Shown here in pieces: positions 24,075-32,530 of a stretch of 64,000 bases of DNA. This DNA comes from Oscillospiraceae bacterium (lineage in GTDB: Bacteria > Bacillota > Clostridia > Oscillospirales > Oscillospiraceae): assembly GCA_910574635.1 (NCBI GenBank), contig CAJTCG010000003.1, forward strand, positions 186,001 through 250,000. Direction: 5' to 3'. Made by a program: the position numbers and the translations under genes. A model generated the notes under the pieces. The model was not told the origin of the DNA. It made no database searches and worked only from the letters and a program-made list of their open reading frames with translations. Each line of letters begins with the position of its first letter. The first letter of the stretch is position 1.

Positions 24075-24104
24075 CGGGGCGCTTCTTCGGAGGCGCCCCG
24101 TTTT
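24075..24104. terminator. Terminator after the PilZ gene
   Basis: 8-bp GC stem (24075-24082 with 24093-24100) plus TTTT. Confidence 0.75.
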
Positions 24105-24109
24105 CGCGC

Positions 24110-24364
24110 TCAGTACCGGCTGGCCTCCTCCTCCTCGCCGCCGTCAATCTCATCCAGCCGCTGGAGCAGGGCCTTGATTACCCCAACGATCACCGCGCCG
24201 CCGATAAGCAGATAGGCCGCGAGGAAGATCAAAGGGAAAAAGCCCCCTTCCTCAAAAAGGCCGCCCATGGCCGCCAGAAGCGCCAGGACCAGCGGCCCGA
24301 CATACAGCACCACCGCCGCGGTGATGACAATGGGGGCGATCTTCTTTTTAGTAGTTTTTCGCAT
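24110..24364 (-). CDS. Small two-helix membrane protein with EI-x-x-GE tail
   Basis: 84 aa from the ATG at 24364 (GGGAGAG seven bases upstream; TTG at 24370 is possible). It has a Lys-rich N-terminus, two transmembrane helices and the tail RLDEIDGGEEEEASRY, which matches the ends of its MerR-type neighbour and of the protein at 22872. The start lies inside the MerR gene (17-base overlap), so the two are translationally coupled. It looks like a duplicate of the membrane half of that regulator. Confidence 0.75.
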   Translation of the reverse strand: MRKTTKKKIAPIVITAAVVLYVGPLVLALLAAMGGLFEEGGFFPLIFLAAYLLIGGAVIVGVIKALLQRLDEIDGGEEEEASRY

Positions 24365-25025
24365 CGTCAATCTCTCCCTTCCCGATTTCCTGAATCCGCT
24401 GAACCAGGGCCAGCACCACGCCGCCGCTGATAACCAGGGGAACCAGGGCGATGATCGCCAGCATGAAGGCCGGGGGCGCTTCCTTGGCGCTCAGGGCGGT
24501 GAGCCAGAGAATCAGCCCCGCGATGCCCCCCATCAAAAGCAGCATCAGCACGGTGATGGCCACCGGGGCCACATAGCGGATGCGGACGTCCTGCCGCTGC
24601 TTATTCTGGAAGGTAGCGCCGCTTTGCTCCATGGCCTCCATCTCCTTTAAAATACTGCCCGCGTCCAGATCCCCCAGCCGCTCCTGCCGGTCCGTCAGCC
24701 CGGCGCAGAGGCGGATAGCCTGCTCCAGGTTGTCCCGGTCCCGCTCCAGGGAAACCAGATGGCGGCGCATGCCGTCTCCCACCGTGTGGGCCCCGTTCTG
24801 CATCCGGCGGATCTCCTCCAGGGGAACGCCCAGCTTCCGCAGCAGTTTGATTTGGAGGAGCACCTGGACCTCGGCGTCCCCGTAATCCCGGTAGCCGTTC
24901 TCGCTGTTCCGCCGGGGGGCCAGAAGGCCCTCGGCCTCATAGAAGCGGATGTTCTTCCGGGTAATGCCCACCAGGGCCTCCACCTCGTTGATTTTCAAGT
25001 TCCTCACCTCGGTTTCCGGGTTCAT
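24348..25025 (-). CDS. Membrane-bound MerR family transcriptional regulator
   Basis: 225 aa from the ATG at 25025 (GGAAGGTG upstream). Residues 1-75 are a MerR winged helix (KINEVEALVGITRKNIRFYEAEGLL, shown in part; GYRDYGDAEV), followed by an antiparallel coiled coil to about residue 140. Instead of a ligand-binding domain the protein then has two transmembrane helices and the tail RIQEIGKGEIDDAKNY. It could therefore sense a membrane or envelope signal directly. The next gene encodes a protein that resembles only this membrane half. Confidence 0.85.
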   Translation of the reverse strand: MNPETEVRNLKINEVEALVGITRKNIRFYEAEGLLAPRRNSENGYRDYGDAEVQVLLQIKLLRKLGVPLEEIRRMQNGAHTVGDGMRRHLVSLERDRDNLEQAIRLCAGLTDRQERLGDLDAGSILKEMEAMEQSGATFQNKQRQDVRIRYVAPVAITVLMLLLMGGIAGLILWLTALSAKEAPPAFMLAIIALVPLVISGGVVLALVQRIQEIGKGEIDDAKNY

Positions 25026-25089
25026 GATACACCTTCCAGCAGGGGGAAGGTCAAGAGGAATTTTGTAAATTTCCGAAAAAGAGCGAAAA

Positions 25090-25116
25090 AGCGCCGGAGG
25101 ACAGTCCTCCGGCGCT
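25090..25116 (-). terminator. Terminator of the 126-residue protein gene
   Basis: 12-bp perfect stem (25090-25101 with 25105-25116), followed on the minus strand by TTTTTCGC. Confidence 0.85.
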
Positions 25117-25120
25117 TCCG

Positions 25121-25501
25121 TCATATGGCGCTCTGGGCCCGCTCCTCCCGTTCCACGGAGAGGTCCGGCCGGGCGGCGGCGATGGTATCCAGCACCTCGT
25201 TGGCGCCGGCCAGCTTTTCAAAGGTGAAGTCCTGGTAGAACTCCCCGCCGTCGTAATACAGCCGCAGCCGGGTCACCGGAAGGGCCTTGCCGCAGCAGCC
25301 CGTCAGGGGCAGGCTGGTGTTCCGGGTCAGGGCCCTGGTCAGGGAGGCGAAGGAGAGGTACTGCGTCCCGGGGAAGGCCGGGAAGTAGACGGCCTTTTTG
25401 CTGAAGCGGTACTGCTCCGCCCGGCGGGCGGTCTTGTAATCCCCGGCGGGGTCCTCCAGGGGGCAGGATTTGGCAAGGGGCTTTGGGGTAAAGATCGCCA
25501 T
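25121..25501 (-). CDS. Conserved hypothetical protein
   Basis: 126 aa; GGGAGG lies eight bases before the ATG at 25501. The sequence is soluble, mixed alpha/beta, with segments such as RFSKKAVYFPAFPGTQYLSF, TGCCGKALPVTRLRLYYDGG and FTFEKLAGANEVLDTI. It looks like a conserved Clostridia protein but I cannot name a domain. It is monocistronic, divergent from serA and closed by a good terminator. Confidence 0.8.
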   Translation of the reverse strand: MAIFTPKPLAKSCPLEDPAGDYKTARRAEQYRFSKKAVYFPAFPGTQYLSFASLTRALTRNTSLPLTGCCGKALPVTRLRLYYDGGEFYQDFTFEKLAGANEVLDTIAAARPDLSVEREERAQSAI

Positions 25502-25605
25502 GGCATGAACCTCCCGAATGCAATATTAGTCTCAGTATAAGCGTCTTTCTCGAAAAGCTCCATGGCAAAAGCAACACCAGATGGGAAATCCGGTGGAAAT
25601 GCCAC

Positions 25606-25634
25606 TTGCCCCCGGAGGGAAAGAGGGCTATACT
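25606..25634 (+). promoter_or_regulatory. Promoter of serA
   Basis: TTGCCC (25606-25611), 17 bp, TATACT (25629-25634). Confidence 0.7.
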
Positions 25635-25701
25635 AGTACCGGAAACCCGCCCGGCGGGAATGTTCCCTGAAACATCATCTCTTCAGTATTGGAGGTTTCC
25701 C

Positions 25702-26868
25702 ATGTACCGGATTAAAACATTCAACAAAATCGCCCCCCAGGGGCTGGAGCGGCTGGACCCCGCCCGCTATCAGGTGGGGGAAGACGTGGCGGAGGAGGAG
25801 GGCATCCTGGTCCGCTCCGCGGGCCTCCTGGACTATCCCTTCCCGGAGAGCCTGCTGGCCATAGCCCGGGCGGGGGTGGGCGTGAACAACATCCCCCTGG
25901 AGCGCTGCTCGGAAAAGGGCATTGCCGTTTTCTCCACTCCCGGGGCCAACGCCAACGCCGTGAAGGAGCTGGTCCTCTGCGCCATGCTCATCGCCTCCCG
26001 GGACGTCACCGGCGCGGTGCGCTGGGTAAAGAACCAGGCCGCCTCCGGCGTGGAGGTGGAGACGGTGGTGGAGAAGGGCAAGGCCGCCTTTGTGGGCCCG
26101 GAGCTCTACCGAAAGACCCTGGGCGTCATCGGCCTGGGGGCCATCGGCTCGCTGGTTGCCAACGTGGCCCTGGATTTGGGCATGGACGTGTACGGCTACG
26201 ACCCCTTCCTTTCCGTGGACGCCGCCCTGCGGCTGGACCGCCACGTCCATGTGGTCCGGGACGTGAATGAGCTCTATAGAAAGGCGGACTATATCACCGC
26301 CCATATCCATTTCAACGAAAAGACCCGCGGCCTGATTGGCGCGGAAGCCTTCGCCGCCATGAAGCCCGGCGTCCGGCTCATCAACCTGGCCCGGGGGGGC
26401 ATCGTGGACGACGGGGCGCTGCTTGCCGCCCTGGACGCGGGGAAGGTGACGGCCTATGTTACCGACTTCCCCACCAACAAGCTGGTGGAAAATCCCCATG
26501 TGGTAGCCATGCCCCATCTGGGCGCCTCCACCCCGGAGAGCGAGCAGAACTGCGCGGTCATGGCGGCGGAGGAGCTGCGGGACTACCTGGAGAATGGAAA
26601 CATCAAAAACTCCGTAAACCTCCCCGACGTGTACCTGGACCGGAGCGGGGCCCAGCGGCTCTGCGTCCTCCACAAGAACATCCCCGCCATGCTGGCCAAC
26701 ATCACCGCCCTCCTCAGCCGGGACGGGGTAAACGTGGAAAACCTGAGCAATAAGAGCAAGGGGGACTACGCCTACACCCTGGTGGACCTGGGAGCCAGGG
26801 TGGAGCCCGCCGTCCTGGAGGATTTGAAGCGCCTGTCCAACGTCATCCGGGTACGGGTGATTGATTAA
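25702..26868 (+). CDS. serA: D-3-phosphoglycerate dehydrogenase with ACT domain
   Basis: 388 aa from the ATG at 25702 (TTGGAGG upstream). The Rossmann motif is GVIGLGAIGSLVANVALDLG; catalytic neighbourhoods LINLARGGIVDD (Arg) and VAMPHLGASTPESE (His) are intact. About residues 320-388 are an ACT domain (VLHKNIPAMLANITALLS), which usually binds serine for feedback inhibition. It oxidises 3-phosphoglycerate to 3-phosphohydroxypyruvate, the first step of serine synthesis. serC and serB are not adjacent. Confidence 0.93.
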   Translation: MYRIKTFNKIAPQGLERLDPARYQVGEDVAEEEGILVRSAGLLDYPFPESLLAIARAGVGVNNIPLERCSEKGIAVFSTPGANANAVKELVLCAMLIASRDVTGAVRWVKNQAASGVEVETVVEKGKAAFVGPELYRKTLGVIGLGAIGSLVANVALDLGMDVYGYDPFLSVDAALRLDRHVHVVRDVNELYRKADYITAHIHFNEKTRGLIGAEAFAAMKPGVRLINLARGGIVDDGALLAALDAGKVTAYVTDFPTNKLVENPHVVAMPHLGASTPESEQNCAVMAAEELRDYLENGNIKNSVNLPDVYLDRSGAQRLCVLHKNIPAMLANITALLSRDGVNVENLSNKSKGDYAYTLVDLGARVEPAVLEDLKRLSNVIRVRVID

Positions 26869-26902
26869 ATATTTTTTACAAACTGAATAAGGAGGGACGC
26901 CT

Positions 26903-27718
26903 GTGTTCGATCTGAACGGGGCCCTGGAGCGGTTCGCCGGGAAGCTGGCCCTGGAGAACATTCTGGCCGCCGCCGTCACGCTGCTGGTGTGCATGGTGGC
27001 GGTGCGCCTGCTGCTGAAGCTGGCCCGCCGCCTCCTCTGCCGGACGAAGCTGGAAGAGCGCATCCGGCGCTATATCCTGATGCTGGTGAAGCTGGTGCTG
27101 TACACCCTGACGGTGGTCTTCACCGCCGGAAGCCTGGGCGTCAACATGACCTCCCTGGTGGCTTTGCTGTCCGTTGGGTCCCTGGGGGTCACTCTGGCGG
27201 CGGAGGACGTCCTGGGCAACGTGGCCGGGGGATTGGTGATTTTGTCCTCCCATCCCTTTGCCATCGGGGACTTCATCGAGTCCGGCGGGGTCTCCGGCAC
27301 GGTGGAGGAGATCAGCCTGAACCACACCCGGCTGATCACGCCGGACGGCCTGACGGCTCTGCTGCCCAACAAGGAATTGGCGGCCTCCAAGGTGACGAAC
27401 TACACGACCCTGGGCCGAAGGAGAATCGTCTGGAAGATGAGCGCGGCCTATGACGCGCCTACCGAGACGGTGAAGGCCGCCTGTTACCGGGCGGTGGAGG
27501 CCACGGAGCACATTCTCCCCGACCCGGCCCCGGCGGTGTACCTGACGGCGTTTGGAGAAAGCGGCATTGACTTCACCGTTTACTGCTGGGCGCTGGCGGA
27601 GGACTTCTGGACCACCCAGTTCGCCCTGGCGGAGAACCTGCGGGCGGAGTTTGCCAAAGCGCAGGTGGAGATCCCCTATAACAAGCTGGATGTGCAGATC
27701 ACAAAAGCCCCAAAATGA
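26903..27718 (+). CDS. MscS family mechanosensitive ion channel
   Basis: 271 aa from the GTG at 26903 (GGAGGG upstream). Three transmembrane helices, the third Gly/Ala-rich as in the MscS pore (VALLSVGSLGVTLAAEDVLGN), are followed by the beta domain (HPFAIGDFIESGGVSGTVEEI) and a C-terminal alpha/beta domain. It opens at high membrane tension to release osmolytes after hypo-osmotic shock. It is 34 bases behind serA and may be read from the same transcript. Confidence 0.93.
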   Translation: MFDLNGALERFAGKLALENILAAAVTLLVCMVAVRLLLKLARRLLCRTKLEERIRRYILMLVKLVLYTLTVVFTAGSLGVNMTSLVALLSVGSLGVTLAAEDVLGNVAGGLVILSSHPFAIGDFIESGGVSGTVEEISLNHTRLITPDGLTALLPNKELAASKVTNYTTLGRRRIVWKMSAAYDAPTETVKAACYRAVEATEHILPDPAPAVYLTAFGESGIDFTVYCWALAEDFWTTQFALAENLRAEFAKAQVEIPYNKLDVQITKAPK

Positions 27719-27722
27719 GAAC

Positions 27723-27751
27723 AGCCCCGGCGCGTGCAACGCGCCGGGGCT
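27723..27751. terminator. Terminator after mscS
   Basis: 12-bp perfect stem (27723-27734 with 27740-27751), then TTTCGTTTTTT. Confidence 0.88.
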
Positions 27752-27779
27752 TTCGTTTTTTCATGAACCGGAAAAAGCG

Positions 27780-28664
27780 TTACTCCACCGGCCCGACGAT
27801 GGTCCCGCCGCTCTTTTCCTTCTCCAGGCCGTTGGCGATCCGCAAAAGCAAGAAGCCCGTCAGGGTCAGGGCCCCTCCGGCGTAGAGGAGGAGGGAGGAG
27901 AGGTAGGCGCTGCCGTCCGCCAGGGAGGCGGCGCAGAGAACCAGGGACCCGGCGGCGTAAAAGCCGAAGCGCCGGGTCTGCCCCGCCTGAAAGGCGAAGG
28001 AGCTGAGCCGGTAAAAGCCCAGGGTCATGAACACCAGGGCCAGCAGCTCCACGTAGTACATGGTCAAAGAGGGATTCACGGAGTCGATGCGGTAGGTCAG
28101 CACCAGCCGCACCACCAGCGCCGCCACCGGCAGCAGGGTAATGGCGGCGGGGGCCTTGTGCTTCGGCCCGCCCTCCCGGCGGCGGCAGCCTGCCAGCACC
28201 GGAAACAGGGACCCGGCGGCCAGAAGGGTCAGCGCCCCCAGCAGCGTCTGCCCCTGGGGTGAGAAGCCCAGCCCTCCCGCCCGGAGGATGCCGTAGATGG
28301 CGTGCCGGGAGGAGACCAATCCCTCCGGCAGGACCGCCAGGCTCTCCGTCAGGTCGCTGAGGCCGCTGAGGACCAGGAGGAACACGCCGCACATGGGGAT
28401 GGTCAGGAGGCCGGTATTTTCCGTGGAGAAATCCCTGGGCAGGACGGGGCCGGGTTCCTCCTCCGCCGGGAGGAGCCGGGCCGTCAGGGCCAGGGCAAGG
28501 GCCAATCCGATCAGAAGGACCGCCAGGGCCAGGGCGGCGAGGTTGCCGGGGATGGGGAGGCCGGTGTCCGTTTCGAAGCCGGTGTGGTTTTGCAGCAGCC
28601 GCAGCACACAGGCGGCGGCCCCGCCCAGCGCCGCCGTCAAGGGAAGCGCGTAATGTTTATCCAT
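27780..28664 (-). CDS. Hypothetical polytopic membrane protein
   Basis: 294 aa with about eight hydrophobic helices and short loops; AAAGGA precedes the ATG at 28664. No motif of a transporter or enzyme family is visible. The frame begins MDKHYALPLTAALGGAAACV, and a FYRLSSFAFQAGQTRRFGFY segment may be the conserved core. It resembles uncharacterised Oscillospirales membrane proteins. It is monocistronic. Confidence 0.75.
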   Translation of the reverse strand: MDKHYALPLTAALGGAAACVLRLLQNHTGFETDTGLPIPGNLAALALAVLLIGLALALALTARLLPAEEEPGPVLPRDFSTENTGLLTIPMCGVFLLVLSGLSDLTESLAVLPEGLVSSRHAIYGILRAGGLGFSPQGQTLLGALTLLAAGSLFPVLAGCRRREGGPKHKAPAAITLLPVAALVVRLVLTYRIDSVNPSLTMYYVELLALVFMTLGFYRLSSFAFQAGQTRRFGFYAAGSLVLCAASLADGSAYLSSLLLYAGGALTLTGFLLLRIANGLEKEKSGGTIVGPVE

Positions 28665-28749
28665 AACAAACGGGTCCTTTCAGGAGTCAATTTGATTCCC
28701 ATAGTATAGCACAGGAAGGAGCTTCTGAAAAGGGGCAATTTTCCTCCGC

Positions 28750-29019
28750 TCATTTCTCCAGCAGCGTCACCTGGGGATTTTCCGCCGCCGCCCGGCGGAG
28801 GAGGCGGACCAGCGCCCGCCCCCGGCGGTCCAGCCGGCCCTCCAGGGTCTCCTGATGAAGGAGGCGGACCGTCACAGGCTCTTTCAGCTCCGTCAGGCAG
28901 TCGAATAGGGCGTCCAGGTTCCGCCCGTACCACTCCGGCAGCGCCAAGGCCTGGGCAAAGCGGTCATGGACCTCCTCCAGGGACCGGAGCTCCAGCCCGT
29001 CCAGCACGATTTCAGCCAT
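28750..29019 (-). CDS. Barstar family ribonuclease inhibitor
   Basis: 89 aa from the ATG at 29019. The barstar pattern is clear: the EIVLDGLELRSLEEVHDRFA opening and the WYGRNLDALFDCLTEL helix that carries the acidic residues inserted in the barnase active site. It protects the cytoplasm from the RNase encoded immediately upstream; the genes overlap by 8 bases, RNase first. The pair forms a classic toxin-immunity module. Confidence 0.93.
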   Translation of the reverse strand: MAEIVLDGLELRSLEEVHDRFAQALALPEWYGRNLDALFDCLTELKEPVTVRLLHQETLEGRLDRRGRALVRLLRRAAAENPQVTLLEK

Positions 29020-29656
29020 CGCCCTCGTCTCCATACAAAAGCTCGAAGGACTCGTAGTGGTCCCCGGTGTAGTAGACAAGGCCGTCGTTGGAGAAGACGA
29101 TCCGCTTGGCCCCCCGGCTTTTGGCCCCCAGGGTGTCGATGTCGCATTCCGTGTAGGTCCGGCCCTTGGCCTCGGGCAGGAGGCCCTCGTAGTTTCCGAA
29201 GCGGCTGCCGCCGATGCACATGCCCGGGGCGTAGGGCTCTAAATTCCCGCCGGGCCAGCCCAGGTCCTGGGCCTCCTTCTTGGTGATGAAGTTATCCGGC
29301 AGACGGCCGTAGGTGTGGATATAGAGGGCCACGTCCTCCTTGGTGGTGTAGCTCCCGTTCTCCGGCAGGGCGTCCAGCCCGTCGGACTGGTCCTCTGAAG
29401 AAGCGTTGCCGGGCCGATCCGGCTCCTTGGACGCGTCCGGGTCCTCCTGGCCGGGAGACTGGTCCTCCGGCGGCGGGTCCTCTTGGCCGGAGCTGTCTTC
29501 CGGATCTTCCGGATCTTCCGCGACGGGGAGATCTGCCATTGCGTCTTCAAACCGGGCCCCGTCTTCGGGAACATCCGTCAGGTCCACCACGCCGCCGCAG
29601 GCGGTGAGGGAGAACAGGGTAAAAGCGGCCAGCAGGCCGCCAAGCCAGCGTTTCAT
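29012..29656 (-). CDS. Barnase-type ribonuclease with lipoprotein signal
   Basis: 214 aa from the ATG at 29656, eight bases after AAAGGA; two nearby ATGs are too close to the ribosome site. Residues 1-19 are a lipoprotein signal (lipobox LTAC), residues about 25-100 a Glu/Asp/Pro/Ser-rich linker, and the last 105 residues a barnase domain: YGRLPDNFITKKEAQDLGW, GGSRFGNYEGLLP, and the catalytic Glu (YTECDID), Arg (GAKRIVF) and His (TGDHYESF). Known barnases are freely secreted; a lipid anchor with a long linker would display the RNase on the cell surface. Immunity comes from the overlapping barstar gene. Confidence 0.9.
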   Translation of the reverse strand: MKRWLGGLLAAFTLFSLTACGGVVDLTDVPEDGARFEDAMADLPVAEDPEDPEDSSGQEDPPPEDQSPGQEDPDASKEPDRPGNASSEDQSDGLDALPENGSYTTKEDVALYIHTYGRLPDNFITKKEAQDLGWPGGNLEPYAPGMCIGGSRFGNYEGLLPEAKGRTYTECDIDTLGAKSRGAKRIVFSNDGLVYYTGDHYESFELLYGDEGDG

Positions 29657-29704
29657 GTCCATCATCCTTTCTGCTGATGGGGACAGTATATCAGCTTCGG
29701 CAAA

Positions 29705-29734
29705 AAGAGGCAAGGGAAAAAGCCCTTGCCTCTT
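29705..29734 (-). terminator. Terminator of the GH18-SLH gene
   Basis: 12-bp perfect stem (29705-29716 with 29723-29734), followed on the minus strand by TTTTTG. Confidence 0.85.
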
Positions 29735-29737
29735 AAG

Positions 29738-31438
29738 CTATGTGCGCTCCAGCAGAGTTTGGAACCGCTCCAGCAGCACGGCGGTCTGCCCCCGGGCGGC
29801 CCGGCCCTGCGGCTGGAGGCGTCCCTCCTTGGTCCCCTGCAAAATCCCCTCCGCCAGGGCCCAGCTCATGGCCTCCCCGGCGTAGTCCGCCACGTCTACG
29901 GCATCCGGGAAGCCCCGGAGGGAAGCCCGGCTTCCCCGGTCGGCCCGTTCCAGCTTGGCATAGCGCCAGAGGATAGAGGCCAGCTGCTGGCGGCTTACCG
30001 GCAGGTCCGGGCGGAAGGTTCCGTCATAGAAGCCCTCCACCACGCCCCGCCGGGCGGCCCAGGCCACGGCGCCGCTGTAGTAGGCGGAGTCGGGCACGTC
30101 GGAAAAAGAGGAGCCCCGGACCTCCGGCTTACCCGCCAGGCGGTGGAGGATGGCGGTGATTTGTCCCCGCGTCACGGTTTCGCCGGGGGAGAAAGCGGTA
30201 GGGCTGGTGCCGTTCATCAGCCCGGCGGCACAGACCCGTTCCACCGCCCCGGCGTACCACGCGTCCTGGGGCACGTCCTGGAAGCGCCCGCCGTTCCAGG
30301 CGTTCCAGGCGCTTTGGATGAGGTTCCCCGCCGTATCCTGGGACAGCTCCCAAAAACCCACGCCTCCCAGACCCCGCCGCCGGGCCAGCTCCGCCTTGGC
30401 GGCGATGGAGTCCGGATCGTCGTAAGAGAGGAAGGAGCGGCTTCCGTAGAGGTAGGGGACCTTCGCCTCCTCATGGCGGAACTGCCGGTAGGCGGAGCGG
30501 TTTCGATACTCGCCCTTCACCTTGTCCCAAGAGACGGATTTAGCGCTTTGAAAGGATTGGTACAGCCCGCTGTTCCTGCTGGAAACGCCTTGGTATATGT
30601 ACCCGTACAGCGGCATTCCCAGCACCAGTTTCTCCGCCGGGACGCCGCGGGCCAGCCAGGCGGAAATGCCGTCGTCCACGCTGGCGCGGTAGCGGGGCGG
30701 GCCGTCCGAGGGCGTGTAGAGCGGCGCGTTGAAGTCCGCCGAGGAGTCCCAGGGCCCGTGGAGGTCATAAGCCATGAGAAAAATATGGTCCACGGTTTCC
30801 GCCACCGCCTGGGGCTCGATGCTGTTCAGATAGCCGCCGCTCACCGCCCCGGCGATGGTCAGGACATAGCGCTTCCCGTCCCGCCGCCCCTGCCGGTCCA
30901 GGGCCTCCCGGAGCTCTCGCAGCAGCAGGGTGAAGTTCTGTTTGTCCTGGGGCCGGTGGACCACGCCGGGGGCCCCGCCGGAAACGGGGTACTCCCAGTC
31001 CAGATCCACGCCGTCCAGGCCGTGCGACAGAAGCAAGTCCACACAGGACCGGGCAAACATCCTCCGGCCTTCCGCGGAAGCCGCCGCGTCGGAAAACCCG
31101 GCGGAATCGTCCCAGCCGCCGAGGGAGAGCACGATTTTTAAATCCGGGTTCCGCTTCCGCAGGCCAGTCAGCTCCCGGAGGGTCTTACCATCCCGGGCCG
31201 GGTCGCCCAGGACGGCTCTGCCGTCTTCGAGTTTGGCAAAGGCGTAATTAATCTGGGTAAACTGTTCCGCCGGGAGCTTGTCCGGCGTGTGGCCCTGCGC
31301 GGCGGCCCAGGAGGCGTAATAGCCCACCACCTCCCCGGCACCGCCGCCTCCGGCGGCGGAGGCCCTGCCGCTGCCGATCAGGGACAGCAGCAGGGCGAAT
31401 ACCAGGATTGACAGGGCAAAACGGCGTGTTTTCCGCAT
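29738..31438 (-). CDS. GH18 glycosidase with three SLH domains
   Basis: 566 aa with a signal peptide (to about residue 28). Residues about 36-385 are a glycoside hydrolase 18 barrel with IVLSLGGW and the catalytic box DGVDLDWEYP (proton donor Glu about 149). Residues about 390-560 hold three SLH motifs (FQDVPQDAWYAGAVERV; FSDVPDSAYYSGAVAW; the last more divergent), which tether the enzyme to the wall polymer. GH18 enzymes cleave chitin, or N-acetylglucosaminyl bonds in peptidoglycan and glycans, so a wall-bound glucosaminidase role is likely. It is the second SLH protein of the window. Confidence 0.9.
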   Translation of the reverse strand: MRKTRRFALSILVFALLLSLIGSGRASAAGGGGAGEVVGYYASWAAAQGHTPDKLPAEQFTQINYAFAKLEDGRAVLGDPARDGKTLRELTGLRKRNPDLKIVLSLGGWDDSAGFSDAAASAEGRRMFARSCVDLLLSHGLDGVDLDWEYPVSGGAPGVVHRPQDKQNFTLLLRELREALDRQGRRDGKRYVLTIAGAVSGGYLNSIEPQAVAETVDHIFLMAYDLHGPWDSSADFNAPLYTPSDGPPRYRASVDDGISAWLARGVPAEKLVLGMPLYGYIYQGVSSRNSGLYQSFQSAKSVSWDKVKGEYRNRSAYRQFRHEEAKVPYLYGSRSFLSYDDPDSIAAKAELARRRGLGGVGFWELSQDTAGNLIQSAWNAWNGGRFQDVPQDAWYAGAVERVCAAGLMNGTSPTAFSPGETVTRGQITAILHRLAGKPEVRGSSFSDVPDSAYYSGAVAWAARRGVVEGFYDGTFRPDLPVSRQQLASILWRYAKLERADRGSRASLRGFPDAVDVADYAGEAMSWALAEGILQGTKEGRLQPQGRAARGQTAVLLERFQTLLERT

Positions 31439-31570
31439 CGTTCCAAACTCCTCAACAAAATAATAAAAAAATCGTTATAAAATAGCTTTCAACAAACTCT
31501 ACGCCCTATTTTACAGCAGATTCCCCCTCTGGGGCAAGGAACAGCTTCTGGAAGCCCAGGCAGAAATTGA

Positions 31571-31596
31571 GGCCGGACGGCGCAAACCGTCCGGCC
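31571..31596 (-). terminator. Hairpin terminator after the FAH-family gene
   Basis: 10-bp perfect GC stem (31571-31580 with 31587-31596), followed by a modest U tract on the minus strand. Confidence 0.65.
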
Positions 31597-31614
31597 TTAG
31601 AGATTTTTGCGCCG

Positions 31615-32460
31615 TCAGCGAACCGTGCTCCGCAGGGTTCCGACGTTCTGGATGGTACACGCCACCACGTCTCCGGCGCTCAGGAATTTCGGCGGGTCGA
31701 AGCCCATGCCCACCCCGGCGGGAGTGCCGGTGGCGATGATGGTCCCCGGCAGCAGGGTCATCCCGGCGGAGAGCTCCTCGATGATTTCCGGAATGCCGTG
31801 AATCAGCAGGGCGGTGTTGGAGCGCTGGCGCTCTTCCCCGTTGACGGCGCAGGAGATGTCCAGGGCCGGGGGGAAGGCCGTTTCGTCCGCGGTGAGGATG
31901 CAGGGCCCCATGGGGGTGAAGCCGTCCAGGCCCTTGCCGAAGTACCACTGCTTGTGCCCCGTCTGGAGATCCCGGGCGGACACGTCGTTTAGGACCGTGT
32001 AGCCGAAAACGTAGTCCCCGGCGTTTTCCGCTTTGACGTTTCTGGCGGTCTTTCCGATGATCACCGCCAGCTCCGCCTCATAGTCCAGCCGCTCCACCAA
32101 GCCCTCATACCGGGGGATATCCCCATCCGGGTCCCCGGCCCGGGAGACCCGCTTGGAGAAATAGACCGCCGCGGGCTTTTCCTTTTTAAAGGCCTCCGCG
32201 TCGTACTTGGCGGCTTCCTTCTCGTGGTCCCGGTAGTTCATCCCCAGGCAGATCACGTCCTGCCGGGGCCGGGGGATAGGGGCCAGGAGGGTTACGTCTT
32301 CCAGGGGAACCGGCTTGGCGGTGGAGGTGACGGCAAAAGCCGCCGGAGGAAGGGATTCAATCAGGGTGTTCATGTCGGGATAGGGGAGAAAAGCCACGCC
32401 CTCCTCCGTCAGCGCGCCCACGCGCTCTTCGCCCTTGTAAAGACAGGTAATCAGTTTCAT
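31615..32460 (-). CDS. Fumarylacetoacetate hydrolase family protein
   Basis: 281 aa. The FAH fold is shown by VICLGMNYRDHEKEA, the metal-binding YEAELAVIIGK (two Glu), NDVSARDLQ (Asp) and the C-terminal GTIIATGTPAGVGMG. Members cleave C-C bonds in aromatic breakdown or decarboxylate oxaloacetate. It lies 70 bases after the ABC ATPase with a hairpin between, so it may be only partly co-expressed with the transporter. Substrate cannot be told. Confidence 0.9.
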   Translation of the reverse strand: MKLITCLYKGEERVGALTEEGVAFLPYPDMNTLIESLPPAAFAVTSTAKPVPLEDVTLLAPIPRPRQDVICLGMNYRDHEKEAAKYDAEAFKKEKPAAVYFSKRVSRAGDPDGDIPRYEGLVERLDYEAELAVIIGKTARNVKAENAGDYVFGYTVLNDVSARDLQTGHKQWYFGKGLDGFTPMGPCILTADETAFPPALDISCAVNGEERQRSNTALLIHGIPEIIEELSAGMTLLPGTIIATGTPAGVGMGFDPPKFLSAGDVVACTIQNVGTLRSTVR

Positions 32461-32493
32461 GGAAGGGACCCCTTTCGTATGTAGTGAGAAAGG

Positions 32494-32516
32494 CGGCGGG
32501 GCTGAAAACCCCGCCG
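32494..32516. terminator. Hairpin between the ABC operon and the FAH-family gene
   Basis: 8-bp GC stem (32494-32501 with 32509-32516), weak T runs on both sides; probably a partial terminator. Confidence 0.5.
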
Positions 32517-32530
32517 CGCGTTTTGTGTCC

